Part shown: positions 7,908-16,755 of the stretch, piece by piece
Layout of the letters: each line of letters begins with the position of its first letter
How positions within the stretch are numbered: the first letter of the stretch is position 1
Source: Jeotgalibacillus alimentarius
GTDB taxonomy: Bacteria; Bacillota; Bacilli; Bacillales; Jeotgalibacillaceae
DNA: 64,000 nucleotides
Reading direction: 5' to 3'
Assembly: GCF_000829445.1 (NCBI RefSeq)
Contig: NZ_JXRQ01000008.1
Coordinates: 186,001-250,000, forward strand
Notes under the pieces: generated by a model
Database searches by the model: none
Seen by the model: only the letters and a program-made list of their open reading frames with translations
Told to the model about the DNA's origin: nothing
Program-made: the position numbers and the translations under genes

Positions 7908-8429
7908 ATGATAAAACTATTTTTGCCTAATGAATACGTTGACAGCGTGTTTGAAATAACACCTGCTAAACTTAAAGAGCAGGGAATAAAAGCGATTATT
8001 ACGGATCTTGATAATACATTGGTTGAATGGGACAGAAAAAATGCCACACCTAAGCTGATTGCATGGCTTGAGGAGATGCAAAAAGAAGGCATCCTGGTCA
8101 CAATTGTGTCAAACAATAACCAGCTGAGAGTTGAAGCATTTTCAAACCCGATTGGTATTCCTTTCATCTATCATGCCAGAAAGCCGATGGGACGTGCTTT
8201 CCGACGTGCAATCAGAGATATGAATGTCAATAAAGATGAAACTGTTGTCATTGGGGATCAGCTGATGACAGACGTATTAGGTGGTAACTTAAATAAGCTT
8301 TATACCATTTTAGTTGTACCAGTAGCAAAAACGGATGGTTTTTTCACAAAGTTTAACCGTGTCATTGAAAAAAGACTGCTGAACTTCTTTAAAAGAAAAA
8401 ACATGATCCAGTGGGAGGATAAAAAGTGA
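7908..8429 (+). CDS. yqeG: HAD-superfamily phosphatase YqeG
   Basis: 173-residue HAD phosphatase of the YqeG/PGP-phosphatase subfamily. Motif I is ITDLDNTLVEWD (nucleophile Asp and acid/base Asp), motif II lies in VTIVSNNN, and motif III/IV in KPMGRAFR ... VVIGDQLMTDVLGGN. Relatives include mitochondrial phosphatidylglycerophosphate phosphatases; the bacterial substrate is not settled. The ATG at 7908 is preferred to the GTG at 7890, as GAGGTGG at 7894-7900 lies between them at correct spacing. The stop overlaps the yqeH start by four bases. Confidence 0.92.
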   Translation: MIKLFLPNEYVDSVFEITPAKLKEQGIKAIITDLDNTLVEWDRKNATPKLIAWLEEMQKEGILVTIVSNNNQLRVEAFSNPIGIPFIYHARKPMGRAFRRAIRDMNVNKDETVVIGDQLMTDVLGGNLNKLYTILVVPVAKTDGFFTKFNRVIEKRLLNFFKRKNMIQWEDKK

Positions 8430-9532
8430 GCGAGGAAAAAATAACTTGTATCGGCTGCGGTGTGGAGATTCAGACGACTGATAAAGATGGTCTGGGTTAT
8501 GCGCCTCCATCCAGCTTAGAAAGAGAGCAGATTGTATGCCAGCGCTGCTTTAAGCTGAAGCACTACAATGAGGTACAGGACGTTGCGCTGACAGATGATG
8601 ATTTTCTGAAGATCCTTAATGGTATTGGGCAAGCAGATGCGCTGATCGTTAAAGTCGTCGATATCTCAGACTTTAACGGCAGTTTCTTGACAGGGCTTCA
8701 TCGCTTTGTAGGCAAAAATCCTGTTCTTTTAATTGGTAATAAAGCCGATGTACTGCCTAAGTCTGTTAAGACAAACAAACTGATTAACTGGATGAAGTAC
8801 GAAGCGAGTCAGATGGGATTGAAACCGATTGATGTCCTGCTCTGCAGTGCTGATAAAGGTCATCATATTCAGGATGTGCTTGAAGCAATTGACAGAGAGC
8901 GTAAAGGCCGTGATGTATATGTTGTCGGCTGTACGAATGTTGGCAAGTCCACATTAATTAATCGTATTATTAAAGAAGTAACAGGTGAGCAGGATATTAT
9001 TACAACATCCCAGTTCCCTGGAACGACCCTTGATATGATTGAAATTCCGCTTGATGACGGTAAGGCTATCATTGATACGCCTGGTATTATTAACCGTGAT
9101 CAGATGGCTCACGTTGTGAACAAGCAGGACTTAAAAAAAGTGCTGCCGAAAAAAGAACTGAAACCAAAAGTGTTTCAGTTGAATGAAGAACAGACTCTTT
9201 TTATTGCAGGACTGGCAAGATTTGATTTTATAAGCGGGAAGAGAAATTCTTTCACATGCTATTTTTCAAATGAACTGGATATTCACAGAACTAAGCTTGA
9301 AAAAGCAGACGATTTATATGACCGTCACCTCGGAGACATGCTATCACCACCAAGGCAGGAGGATCTCGAATCATTCCCTTCTTTAAAGCGTCATGAGTTT
9401 AATATAAAAGAAGGAAAAATGGATATTGTATTTTCAGGTCTCGGGTGGATTACAATTAACGAACCCGGCGTAAAAGTTGCCGCTTATGTTCCGGAAGGCG
9501 TAAGTGCGATTGTCAGAAAGTCATTAATCTGA
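8426..9532 (+). CDS. yqeH: Circularly permuted ribosome-biogenesis GTPase YqeH
   Basis: 30S-subunit assembly GTPase, 368 residues. It opens with a zinc-finger (CIGCGVEIQ ... CQRCFKLKHYNE), then shows the permuted order of G motifs: G4 NKADVLPKSV first, then the P-loop GCTNVGKSTLINR, the G2/G3 region SQFPGTTLDMIEI and DTPGIINR. A C-terminal RNA-binding-like domain ends VSAIVRKSLI. The GTG start at 8426 overlaps the yqeG stop; GGGAGG at 8414-8419 serves as SD. Translational coupling with yqeG is likely. Confidence 0.95.
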   Translation: MSEEKITCIGCGVEIQTTDKDGLGYAPPSSLEREQIVCQRCFKLKHYNEVQDVALTDDDFLKILNGIGQADALIVKVVDISDFNGSFLTGLHRFVGKNPVLLIGNKADVLPKSVKTNKLINWMKYEASQMGLKPIDVLLCSADKGHHIQDVLEAIDRERKGRDVYVVGCTNVGKSTLINRIIKEVTGEQDIITTSQFPGTTLDMIEIPLDDGKAIIDTPGIINRDQMAHVVNKQDLKKVLPKKELKPKVFQLNEEQTLFIAGLARFDFISGKRNSFTCYFSNELDIHRTKLEKADDLYDRHLGDMLSPPRQEDLESFPSLKRHEFNIKEGKMDIVFSGLGWITINEPGVKVAAYVPEGVSAIVRKSLI

Positions 9533-9551
9533 TGGGGAGGGGGAGCAACTT

Positions 9552-10379
9552 ATGAAGCTTGCAGTCATCGGTTATCCGATTCATCATTCCAAGTCGCCTT
9601 TTATGCATAATACCTGGCTGCAGGAATGTGGATTAAAAGGAAGCTATGAGGCATTTGAAGTTTCTCCTGATCAGCTCCGGGAGCAGGTTGTAGACTTCGA
9701 AAAAGAAAATTTTACAGGGTATAATGTGACCATTCCACATAAAGAAAATATTATTCAGTATCTGGATGAGATAGATGCCAGTGCAGCAGAGCTGGGTGCA
9801 GTCAATACAGTAGTAATCAGAAATGGGAAAAGTTATGGCTATAATACAGACGGCCATGGATTTCTGAAGTCTCTTTTGACAAAGCGTACTGCTCAGGAAG
9901 TGAAAAGCAGCGACATTTTGATCGTTGGTGCAGGTGGTGCAGCAAAAGGGATTGCGGGCTCATTGCACTCATTTGGTGCGGAAAAAATCAGCATCGCCAA
10001 CCGTACAGTGACAAAAGCTGATCAGCTGATCGAATCACATGGCCTGACCGGTGACAGTATGGACCTGGCTGCAGCACAGGAACAGATTGGCCGTTTTGAT
10101 ATCATTATTAATACAACGTCCCAGGGGATGTATCCTCATATTCATCAGGAAGCACTTGATGCTTCAGAGATGAAAGCAGGATCACTGGCAGCTGATATTA
10201 TTTATAATCCTTTAAAGACGCAATATCTGAAGAAGGCTGAAGCTGCCGGAGCGGATATACTAAACGGAGTTGGTATGTTTGTCTTCCAGGGGGCCCTGGC
10301 ATTTGAAAAATGGACTGACAGAGAACCCGATACAGCGTCAATGATCAATAAAATTACACAAGATATGAATCAGGAGTGA
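9552..10379 (+). CDS. aroE: Shikimate dehydrogenase
   Basis: NADP-dependent reduction of 3-dehydroshikimate to shikimate, fourth step of chorismate synthesis; 275 residues. The substrate-binding domain shows AVIGYPIHHSKSPFMHN and NVTIPHKENI with the catalytic Lys. The Rossmann domain shows ILIVGAGGAAKGIAGSL, IANRTVTKA and INTTSQGMYP, then DIIYNPLKTQYL and NGVGMFVFQGALAFE. SD GGGGAGGGGG precedes ATG 9552. It sits between yqeH and the yhbY homologue, as in B. subtilis (there called aroD). Confidence 0.96.
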   Translation: MKLAVIGYPIHHSKSPFMHNTWLQECGLKGSYEAFEVSPDQLREQVVDFEKENFTGYNVTIPHKENIIQYLDEIDASAAELGAVNTVVIRNGKSYGYNTDGHGFLKSLLTKRTAQEVKSSDILIVGAGGAAKGIAGSLHSFGAEKISIANRTVTKADQLIESHGLTGDSMDLAAAQEQIGRFDIIINTTSQGMYPHIHQEALDASEMKAGSLAADIIYNPLKTQYLKKAEAAGADILNGVGMFVFQGALAFEKWTDREPDTASMINKITQDMNQE

Positions 10380-10383
10380 AATT

Positions 10384-10686
10384 ATGTTAACAGGTAAACA
10401 AAAAAGATTTCTTCGTGCAGAAGCACATAACTTATCACCAATTTTCCAGGTGGGTAAAGGCGGCGTAAATGAAAATATGATCAAGCAGATCTCAGAAGCG
10501 CTTGAGGTCCGTGAACTGATTAAAATAAGCATTCTTCAAAACTGTGAAGAAGATAAAGATGAAGTGGCAGCAGCGCTTTCAAAAGGTGCAAAAGCAGAGC
10601 TTGTACAGGTTATCGGCCATACAATTGTGCTTTACAAAGAGTCCCGTGAAAATAAAAAAATTGAACTGCCGAAAGTAAGAAAATAA
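10384..10686 (+). CDS. yqeI: CRM-domain RNA-binding protein YqeI/YhbY
   Basis: 100-residue single-domain CRM protein associated with pre-50S ribosomal particles in other bacteria. The GxxG-type loop and surroundings are clear: LTGKQKRFLRAEAHNLSPIF, QVGKGGVNENMIKQISEALE, RELIKISILQN and the end VQVIGHTIVLYKESRE. Four bases separate it from aroE, and its TAA shares one base with the nadD ATG, so the cluster is read as one operon. Confidence 0.93.
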   Translation: MLTGKQKRFLRAEAHNLSPIFQVGKGGVNENMIKQISEALEVRELIKISILQNCEEDKDEVAAALSKGAKAELVQVIGHTIVLYKESRENKKIELPKVRK

Positions 10687-11258
10687 TGAAAAAAAGGGTA
10701 GGATTGATGGGCGGAACATTTGACCCGATCCATATCGCCCACTTAATTATGGCTAATGAGGCTTATCATGCGCTGTCTCTCGATGAAGTGCGTTTCCTGC
10801 CGAATGCCGTTCCGCCGCATAAAAAATTGTCAAGTCAGACAAGTGTGGAAGACAGATGCCGGCTGATCGAAAAAAGTATAGAAGATGTACCTTATTTTAA
10901 GCTTGACCTGACTGAAATCCAAAGAGAAGGCACTTCTTATACATTTGATACGATCAGCCATTTAACACATCATGAACCGGATACAGCATTTTTCTTTATT
11001 ATCGGTGGTGATATGATAGAGTCACTCCAGACCTGGCACCGTATTGAGGAATTAATGTGTCTGGTTACCTTTGCCGGATTTGAAAGACCCGGCTATCAAA
11101 GCGGTCAGGCTGATCACGTAACCATGATCAGTGGGCCGGTGATGGAACTGTCATCAACCGTTATCAGAAAACGCCTGGCTGAAAAGCAGGATTGCAGATA
11201 TTTAATTCATGACCGTGCGTACCGATATATTCTCGAGGAGGGACTTTATGAAGCTTGA
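10686..11258 (+). CDS. nadD: Nicotinate-nucleotide adenylyltransferase
   Basis: Transfers AMP from ATP to nicotinate mononucleotide, an essential late step of NAD synthesis; 190 residues. Signatures: GLMGGTFDPIHIAHLIMANEA (the HxGH-like motif is HIAH), FLPNAVPPHK, GTSYTFDTI, FIIGGDMIESLQTWHRIEEL and the ISGPVMELSSTVIRKRL motif near the end. It overlaps yqeI by one base and yqeK by 11 bases, the tightest packing of the operon. Confidence 0.95.
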   Translation: MKKRVGLMGGTFDPIHIAHLIMANEAYHALSLDEVRFLPNAVPPHKKLSSQTSVEDRCRLIEKSIEDVPYFKLDLTEIQREGTSYTFDTISHLTHHEPDTAFFFIIGGDMIESLQTWHRIEELMCLVTFAGFERPGYQSGQADHVTMISGPVMELSSTVIRKRLAEKQDCRYLIHDRAYRYILEEGLYEA

Positions 11259-11811
11259 AGAAGCAAAAGAGGTTGTAAAAGGCATACTTCCTGAAAAAAG
11301 GTATATCCATACGCTCGGCGTCATTGATACAGCCATAAAGCTTGCGAAAACACATGATGAAGATACGGAAAAAGCTGCACTCGCAGCAGCCCTTCATGAT
11401 ATGGCAAAATTTCATGATAAACAGGAAATGAAAGAAATCATTTTAAGCCGGCACTTAAATCCTGAACTACTGAACTTTCATCATGAACTGTGGCATGCTC
11501 CTGTTGGGGCAGTGCTGGCAGAAGAACAGCACGGCGTGACAAATGAGGATATTCTGAATGCCATCAGATATCATACAACTGGAAGACCGGGAATGAGTAA
11601 GCTTGAAAAAATCATTTATATTGCAGATTATATAGAACCGGGCAGAACATTCAGCGGTGTTGAAAATGTCAGAGAAACTGCCGGTCAGAACCTTGACCAG
11701 GCAATGAAAATAGCGCTTAAGCAATCCATTCAGTTTCTGATCAGCAAAAGCCAGCCGGTATTTCCGGATACGCTGGCAACCTATAACGAATTCACGCAAA
11801 AGGAGAAATGA
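11248..11811 (+). CDS. yqeK: HD-domain hydrolase YqeK
   Basis: 187-residue HD-superfamily phosphohydrolase of the YqeK family; family members have been reported to cleave diadenosine tetraphosphate symmetrically. HD-motif parts are YIHTLGVIDTA, ALHDMAKFHD, FHHELWHAPVGAVLA, RYHTTGRPGMSKLEKIIYIADYIEPGR. ATG 11248 follows GAGGAGGGAC and gives the usual N-terminus; it lies within the end of nadD, implying coupled translation. Upstream in-frame codons are part of nadD. Confidence 0.93.
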   Translation: MKLEEAKEVVKGILPEKRYIHTLGVIDTAIKLAKTHDEDTEKAALAAALHDMAKFHDKQEMKEIILSRHLNPELLNFHHELWHAPVGAVLAEEQHGVTNEDILNAIRYHTTGRPGMSKLEKIIYIADYIEPGRTFSGVENVRETAGQNLDQAMKIALKQSIQFLISKSQPVFPDTLATYNEFTQKEK

Positions 11812-11813
11812 GA

Positions 11814-12170
11814 ATGTCTAAAGAAAACGAATTATTATCAATTGCATATAAAGCAGCAGACGATAAGCGTGCAGAAGATATCGTCGCACTGAATATGCAG
11901 GGGATTTCACTGATCGCAGATTATTTTGTGATCTGCCATGGTAATTCTGACAAGCAGGTACAGGCGATTGCTAAAGAAGTAAAGGACCGTGCAGAAGAAG
12001 AGGGTTACACTGTCAAACGTCTGGAAGGTTACGATGAAGCAAGATGGGTGCTTGTTGACCTTGGCAATGTCATTGTACATGTATTCCATCGTGAAGAAAG
12101 AGATTATTATAAGCTTGAAAAGCTCTGGGGAGACGCTCAGATTGAAGACATGGCGAGCTCGATCAGCTAA
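11814..12170 (+). CDS. rsfS: Ribosome silencing factor RsfS
   Basis: 118-residue protein (B. subtilis YqeL) that binds L14 on the 50S subunit and prevents subunit joining under nutrient limitation. The family core is visible: AYKAADDKRAEDIVALNMQG, SLIADYFVICHGNSDKQVQA, EGYDEARWVLVDLGNVIVHVF and EERDYYKLEKLWGDA. ATG 11814 lies eight bases after AGGAG (11801-11805), better than the ATG at 11808 with only two. TAATG overlap links it to yqeM. Confidence 0.95.
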   Translation: MSKENELLSIAYKAADDKRAEDIVALNMQGISLIADYFVICHGNSDKQVQAIAKEVKDRAEEEGYTVKRLEGYDEARWVLVDLGNVIVHVFHREERDYYKLEKLWGDAQIEDMASSIS

Positions 12171-12913
12171 TGGCTTATGATCAGTTTGCTTATGTATATG
12201 ACCGGCTGATGAGTGATGTCCCTTATGACGAATGGATGAGTGTCCTCTTACGTGAGAAGGACCATTTTCAGGTCACTGGGACAAGACTGCTTGATGTCGG
12301 CTGTGGAACAGGTGAATGGACGGTTAAAGCATCTGTTCATGGGTTTGAAACGATCGGCATTGACCTTTCTGAATCTATGCTCTCCATGGCGCAGCAAAAA
12401 GCGATGGAAGCAGGGCAATCCATCCGGTTTTTCCAGATGGATATGGCTGAAGCCGGTGAACTTGGGCAGTTTGATCTGATTACAATCTTCTGTGATTCCC
12501 TGAACTATCTTGAAACAGAAGAAGCAGTCAGACAGACATTTAACAATATGCATCACATGCTCGCTTCAGACGGGATTTTCATGTTTGACGTGCATTCAGT
12601 GTATAAAGTAAATGAACTGTTTGTGGGCCAGACTTACTCTTATGATGATGGAGAAGCAGCATACATCTGGAACTCATTTGAAGGTGAATTTGAAAACAGC
12701 GCTGAGCATGAGCTGACCTTTTTTATAAAAGAAGAAGGAGACCTGTATGCCAGGTTTGACGAATTTCATAAACAGCGGACGTTTACGATCGATCAATATA
12801 AAGCGTGGCTTACTGAAGCAGGATTTAAAGTGGAGTCTGTTACGGCGGATTTTACAGATGAAGAACCTTCAGACACAAGTGAACGCATCTTTATTACATG
12901 CACGAAGAGATAA
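12170..12913 (+). CDS. yqeM: Class I SAM-dependent methyltransferase YqeM
   Basis: 247-residue methyltransferase of unknown substrate at the end of the yqeG-yqeM operon. SAM motif I is LLDVGCGTGEWTVKASV, then GIDLSESMLSMAQQKA and FDLITIFCDSLNYL. The N-terminus MAYDQFAYVYDRLMSDVPYDEW is characteristic of the YqeM group. The ATG overlaps the rsfS stop. The last codons form the left arm of a terminator. comER, which follows on the opposite strand in B. subtilis, is absent here. Confidence 0.92.
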   Translation: MAYDQFAYVYDRLMSDVPYDEWMSVLLREKDHFQVTGTRLLDVGCGTGEWTVKASVHGFETIGIDLSESMLSMAQQKAMEAGQSIRFFQMDMAEAGELGQFDLITIFCDSLNYLETEEAVRQTFNNMHHMLASDGIFMFDVHSVYKVNELFVGQTYSYDDGEAAYIWNSFEGEFENSAEHELTFFIKEEGDLYARFDEFHKQRTFTIDQYKAWLTEAGFKVESVTADFTDEEPSDTSERIFITCTKR

Positions 12914-12928
12914 CTCTTCGTGTTTTTT
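12901..12928 (+). terminator. Terminator overlapping the yqeM stop codon
   Basis: CACGAAGAG (12901-12909) and CTCTTCGTG (12914-12922) pair around ATAA, with six T residues after. The stop codon of yqeM lies in the loop region, and the comEA -35 starts two bases after the T-run. Confidence 0.9.
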
Positions 12929-12929
12929 G

Positions 12930-12957
12930 TTGACAATTTTTTCATCCGTCTTATAAT
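12930..12957 (+). promoter_or_regulatory. Near-consensus sigma-A promoter of the comE operon
   Basis: Perfect TTGACA (12930-12935) and perfect TATAAT (12952-12957) with a 16-base spacer. Such a strong match is unexpected for an operon that in B. subtilis depends on the activator ComK; I saw no convincing paired AAAA-N5-TTTT ComK boxes directly upstream. Confidence 0.75.
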
Positions 12958-13003
12958 AAAAGTAATCTTCTGACAGTCTTCTGCTTTCATGGAGGATTGT
13001 ACA

Positions 13004-13594
13004 ATGCTGTTATGGCTCAAAAACCACCAGAAATATATTTTCTTCCTTATCCCGCTACTTATTATCTCCATTTTTCTATTCTTCCAGCCTTCACAAAGTA
13101 CCACGCCCATTTCAAGCCCGCTCAATGAAAGTCCTTCAGAATCTAAAGAAGGAGCAGTACAGGGTTCAGCTGAAGAAGCCGGTATCATATATGTTGATAT
13201 TAAAGGCGCCATTAAACAATCAGGTGTGTACGAGATGAATATCGGTGACAGAGTTATTGATCTCATAGATGAGGCAGGCGGGGAATTACCTTCTGCAGAT
13301 ATGACTGCAGTGAATATGGCGCAAAAACTATTTGATGAAATGGTCATCATTGTTCCTGAGAAATTATCTGAAGAGGCTGTAACTCAGACGGTACAATCTG
13401 ATAAAATTAATATTAACGCAGCTAAAGCCGCTGAACTTGAGACAATACCCGGCATTGGACCATCTAAAGCTGCAGCAATTATTCAGTATAGAGAGGAAAA
13501 CGGTTTTTTTAAAACGATTGAAGATATTATGAATATCTCAGGTATCGGTGAAAAAACATTTGAACAACTGAAGGAATTCATCAGCACGTTTTAG
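13004..13594 (+). CDS. comEA: Competence DNA receptor ComEA
   Basis: Membrane-anchored DNA-binding protein of the transformation machinery, 196 residues. One transmembrane helix at about residues 10-27 (YIFFLIPLLIISIFLFF), then a Ser/Pro/Glu-rich linker. The SLBB-like domain follows (IIYVDIKGAIKQSGVYEMNIGDRVIDLI), and then the C-terminal helix-hairpin-helix pair: KININAAKAAELETIPGIGPSKAAAIIQYR and NISGIGEKTFEQLKEFI. ATG 13004 lies eight bases after GGAGG (12991-12995); the ATG at 12989 overlaps that site. First gene of comEA-EB-EC. Confidence 0.94.
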   Translation: MLLWLKNHQKYIFFLIPLLIISIFLFFQPSQSTTPISSPLNESPSESKEGAVQGSAEEAGIIYVDIKGAIKQSGVYEMNIGDRVIDLIDEAGGELPSADMTAVNMAQKLFDEMVIIVPEKLSEEAVTQTVQSDKININAAKAAELETIPGIGPSKAAAIIQYREENGFFKTIEDIMNISGIGEKTFEQLKEFISTF

Positions 13595-13654
13595 CAGCGA
13601 ATCTTAACAGAAACAAAATCATATACAGCAGCAGCTGTCAGGAGGCATACAAAA

Positions 13655-14134
13655 ATGAATCGGATTTCCTGGAATCAGTACTTTATGGCACAAAGCCATC
13701 TGCTTGCACTGAGAAGTACATGTACAAGGCTCACTGTAGGCGCTACAATCGTCCGTGAGCAGCGTATTATCGCCGGCGGGTATAACGGGTCGATCAAAGG
13801 AGGAACGCACTGTATCGATGAAGGGTGCTATGTCATCGATAATCACTGTGTCAGAACGATCCACGCTGAAATGAACGCAATCCTTCAATGTGCCAAGTTT
13901 GGTGCAGCTACTGAAGGTGCAAGCCTGTACGTTACGCATTTTCCATGTCTGCAGTGTACTAAGGCAATTATTCAGGCGGGTATCTCAAAAATTTATTATG
14001 CCAGTGATTATAAAAATCATCCTTATGCAATTGAACTTCTCAGACAGGCAGGAGTCGAAACTGAGTGCGTCCCGTTTGACCCCGCTTCAATTGAACAGCT
14101 GATGACGCCCGCTGAGCAAAGCGGTACAAATTGA
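13655..14134 (+). CDS. comEB: Cytidine/dCMP deaminase family protein ComEB
   Basis: 159-residue zinc-dependent deaminase of the dCMP deaminase family, carried in the comE operon though it is not needed for transformation in B. subtilis. Zinc ligands and catalytic Glu: TIHAEMNAIL (His, Glu) and FPCLQCTKAI (two Cys). An earlier GG-turn HCIDEGCYVIDNHCVR contains extra Cys/His typical of ComEB. It is somewhat shorter than the B. subtilis protein at the C-terminus. The stop overlaps the TTG start of comEC. Confidence 0.92.
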   Translation: MNRISWNQYFMAQSHLLALRSTCTRLTVGATIVREQRIIAGGYNGSIKGGTHCIDEGCYVIDNHCVRTIHAEMNAILQCAKFGAATEGASLYVTHFPCLQCTKAIIQAGISKIYYASDYKNHPYAIELLRQAGVETECVPFDPASIEQLMTPAEQSGTN

Positions 14135-16386
14135 AGATTCTGCTGTATAGTGCCCCTGCAGCCTTAACTGGTGCTGTGGGGGCATATCAACCCGAACTGA
14201 TTCCTATCCTCTTACTTTACTTTTTGTTCATACTTTTTAAATCTCCCGGAGTATTATGTATCCTGACCTCATTATGTATATCCATCTTCTTCTTTCTTCA
14301 TACAGATCATCACCTCAACTCGCTAACCACGACGATCAGCGCGGATACAAAAAACCTCACACTTGAAATAATATCCCCTTTTACCGGTTCAAAAAGTCAA
14401 AGAGCAGAAGCGGTTCATAAAGACGAAAAGCTGATCATCATGATTCCTGAAAAGCATAAAAGTCTGGTTGACAGGCTGCCGGACTCATCACAATGTCTAT
14501 GGACGGGAGAACTGATCCGGCCTTCATCTGCAGAGAATTTCCATGCTTTTGATTACCGTAACTATTTATATTTTCAAAACATCCACTGGATTTTCCTGGC
14601 CGAGAACGTTAACAGCTGTGAAGTGAGTGATCAATCAGTATTCGAAAAATTAAACATGATCAGATTCAAAGGAATTGAAAGAACAGAATATATTTTTCCT
14701 TCAAACAACCTTGGCATTGCAAACGCGTTATTATTTGGGGACCGGAGTAAAATGGAAGACGAACAGGTCAGGATGTATCAGCGTCTCGGCGTCATTCATC
14801 TGCTCGCGATCTCCGGTATGCATGTAGGGATGATTACATTATTGATCTGGCTGACCGGTCTCAGGCTGGGGTTGACGAAAGAGACTGTCAGGCTGGGGAT
14901 GTTTATGATTTTGCCACTTTATACTGTAATGGCTGGTGCAGCACCGCCTGTATTGCGTGCAACTGGAATGGTTCTCCTGGGATTATGTCTTCAGTATTTA
15001 TTTATACGGCTCCCGCTCGTTCATATCCTCTGTACTGTTTTTATGATTCACTTATTTCTGTTTCCGCTTGAACTGATCCAGGCAGGTTTTCAACTCAGCT
15101 ACGTCGTCAGCTTTGCGCTGGCATGTTCATCAGGACTTATTTTGCGGTTTAAGCATAAATCTGTCAGTCTGCTTGCGGTTACTGCCATTGCACAGCTGAG
15201 TGCGCTGCCGATCATACTTTGGCATTTTTATGAGCTTTCCCTATCCTCTTTTATCGTCAATATGTTTTATGTTCCTCTGTACACAATGATTATTCTCCCC
15301 ACATTTATTCTGATCTATCTCGTGTCTTTTTTATCAATGGATGCTGCTGTTCTTCTGGCATCTTTCCCTTCATTGATCATCCATCATACAGAGAATATCT
15401 CAGCTGTTATATCAGATATCAGGTTTTCAGTCCTGATTACAGGGAAGCCAGGTCTAGTCAAAACAGTCATCCTCATTATTTTCTGCTACCTCATCCTCTA
15501 CTTCTCGGAGCGGAAGAAACAATTACATTCAATTATAAGTACGGTTTTGTTAATTGGTACAATGACTGTTGCGCCATATATAAGCAGCAGGGGCAGTATT
15601 ACTTTCATTAATGTAGGGCAGGGGGATAGTGTGCTGATCCAGTTGCCGTATAAACAGGGGAATATATTAATTGACACCGGCGGTCAGGTTCAGTTTGGTG
15701 AAGCAGATAGCGATTATTCAGTCGGTCAGAATATCGTTCTTCCTTACCTTAAAAGTATGGGGGTTTCTAAAATAGACCTGATGATCCTGACGCATCATGA
15801 CTGGGACCATATTGGAGGTGCGGCAGATCTTTCAAAGGAGCTTTATATCAGTGAAGTATGGACCAGTGCAGGTTCAACAGAGAAAGAAGAAATGAAAGAG
15901 CTGTTACATACTTTGCAGGCGCAGCAAACGCCTGTAAAAGAAATATCAGAAACGCTTTCATGGCAGGCAGGTAATGCAGAATTTACATTACTTGTCCCGG
16001 GTGAGAACTATGAAGGAAATGATGCTTCGCTGATATTATCCGCTGAAGCAGGAGGGAAAAAGTGGTTGTTTACAGGTGATATTGGAGAAAATACTGAGAT
16101 TGCTCTGATGGAACAATTTGATGATATTGATGTGCTCAAAGTGGCACACCATGGCAGTAATTCTTCAACGATACAGGCGTTTTTGGAAAAAGTGAAACCG
16201 GAGACCGCGATTATTTCAGCAGGAAAAGATAATATGTACGGCCACCCTCATACAGATGTTTTAAAAAGGCTACAGACAGCAGGAAGCCAGGTCTATATCA
16301 CAGCGGAACATGGAGCGATCAGGTATATATTTGAAGGTCATCATGGCACTTTTGAGCATGCATTGCCATATGATAATAAAAAATAA
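14131..16386 (+). CDS. comEC: Competence DNA channel protein ComEC/Rec2
   Basis: Polytopic membrane protein of 751 residues forming the channel for single-stranded DNA uptake. N-terminal hydrophobic helices and a soluble OB-like DUF4131 domain (about 30-160) come first. The Competence core spans about 200-470, including LGIANALLFGDRSKM and HLLAISGMHVGMITLLIW. The C-terminal metallo-beta-lactamase domain (about 490-740) carries INVGQGDSVLIQLP, the HxHxDH-type motif LTHHDWDHIGGA and KVAHHGSNSST. The TTG at 14131 is used because the frame overlaps comEB there by four bases; no better start lies nearby. The frame is intact, so DNA uptake is plausible. Confidence 0.94.
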   Translation: MKILLYSAPAALTGAVGAYQPELIPILLLYFLFILFKSPGVLCILTSLCISIFFFLHTDHHLNSLTTTISADTKNLTLEIISPFTGSKSQRAEAVHKDEKLIIMIPEKHKSLVDRLPDSSQCLWTGELIRPSSAENFHAFDYRNYLYFQNIHWIFLAENVNSCEVSDQSVFEKLNMIRFKGIERTEYIFPSNNLGIANALLFGDRSKMEDEQVRMYQRLGVIHLLAISGMHVGMITLLIWLTGLRLGLTKETVRLGMFMILPLYTVMAGAAPPVLRATGMVLLGLCLQYLFIRLPLVHILCTVFMIHLFLFPLELIQAGFQLSYVVSFALACSSGLILRFKHKSVSLLAVTAIAQLSALPIILWHFYELSLSSFIVNMFYVPLYTMIILPTFILIYLVSFLSMDAAVLLASFPSLIIHHTENISAVISDIRFSVLITGKPGLVKTVILIIFCYLILYFSERKKQLHSIISTVLLIGTMTVAPYISSRGSITFINVGQGDSVLIQLPYKQGNILIDTGGQVQFGEADSDYSVGQNIVLPYLKSMGVSKIDLMILTHHDWDHIGGAADLSKELYISEVWTSAGSTEKEEMKELLHTLQAQQTPVKEISETLSWQAGNAEFTLLVPGENYEGNDASLILSAEAGGKKWLFTGDIGENTEIALMEQFDDIDVLKVAHHGSNSSTIQAFLEKVKPETAIISAGKDNMYGHPHTDVLKRLQTAGSQVYITAEHGAIRYIFEGHHGTFEHALPYDNKK

Positions 16387-16406
16387 AAGAGCCCTGAAGG
16401 CTCTTT
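16386..16406. terminator. Terminator between comEC and yqzM
   Basis: AAAGAGCC / GGCTCTTT around a five-base loop, immediately after comEC and before the convergent yqzM stop. Confidence 0.75.
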
Positions 16407-16414
16407 AGAGAAAG

Positions 16415-16549
16415 TTAGGATCCCACGACTGAGATGACTGTTCCTACGATGAATAATGTAGCGAAAAATCCAAATGAGACAACAAATGCCACGCCGGAAT
16501 CAATCAGGTCGTTTCGTTTCGATTGAACATTTTGTTCGAATTCATTCAT
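16415..16549 (-). CDS. yqzM: YqzM family small membrane protein
   Basis: 44-residue protein beginning MNEFEQNVQSKRNDLIDSG and continuing into one transmembrane helix (VAFVVSFGFFATLFIVGTVI). It matches the YqzM family, found next to comEC in Bacillus; function unknown. GAGGGGTAACC on the minus strand is the SD for the ATG at 16549, so the longer open frame to 16615 is not used. Confidence 0.85.
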   Translation of the reverse strand: MNEFEQNVQSKRNDLIDSGVAFVVSFGFFATLFIVGTVISVVGS

Positions 16550-16688
16550 GGTTACCCCTCCTATTATACAATTTAAAGTATAGAGCATCGTTTTATAAAA
16601 ATCCATAGTTACCATATAAAAATCAACGCTAATCTCAGCTTATCACAAATAATTCATAAATGGATACAGATACTATAGCACAAACAGC

Positions 16689-16722
16689 TTTACATCCGGT
16701 GACCCGGGCCCGGTTGTAAAGT
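16689..16722. repeat. Nested inverted repeat upstream of holA
   Basis: CTTTACA pairs with TGTAAAG and, inside it, CCGG with CCGG, around a GC-rich centre. No T-run follows, so it is not an obvious terminator. It lies in the yqzM-holA intergenic space. Confidence 0.5.
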
Positions 16723-16755
16723 GTTTATATAAGGCAGGCACCTTCTGCCCGTCTG

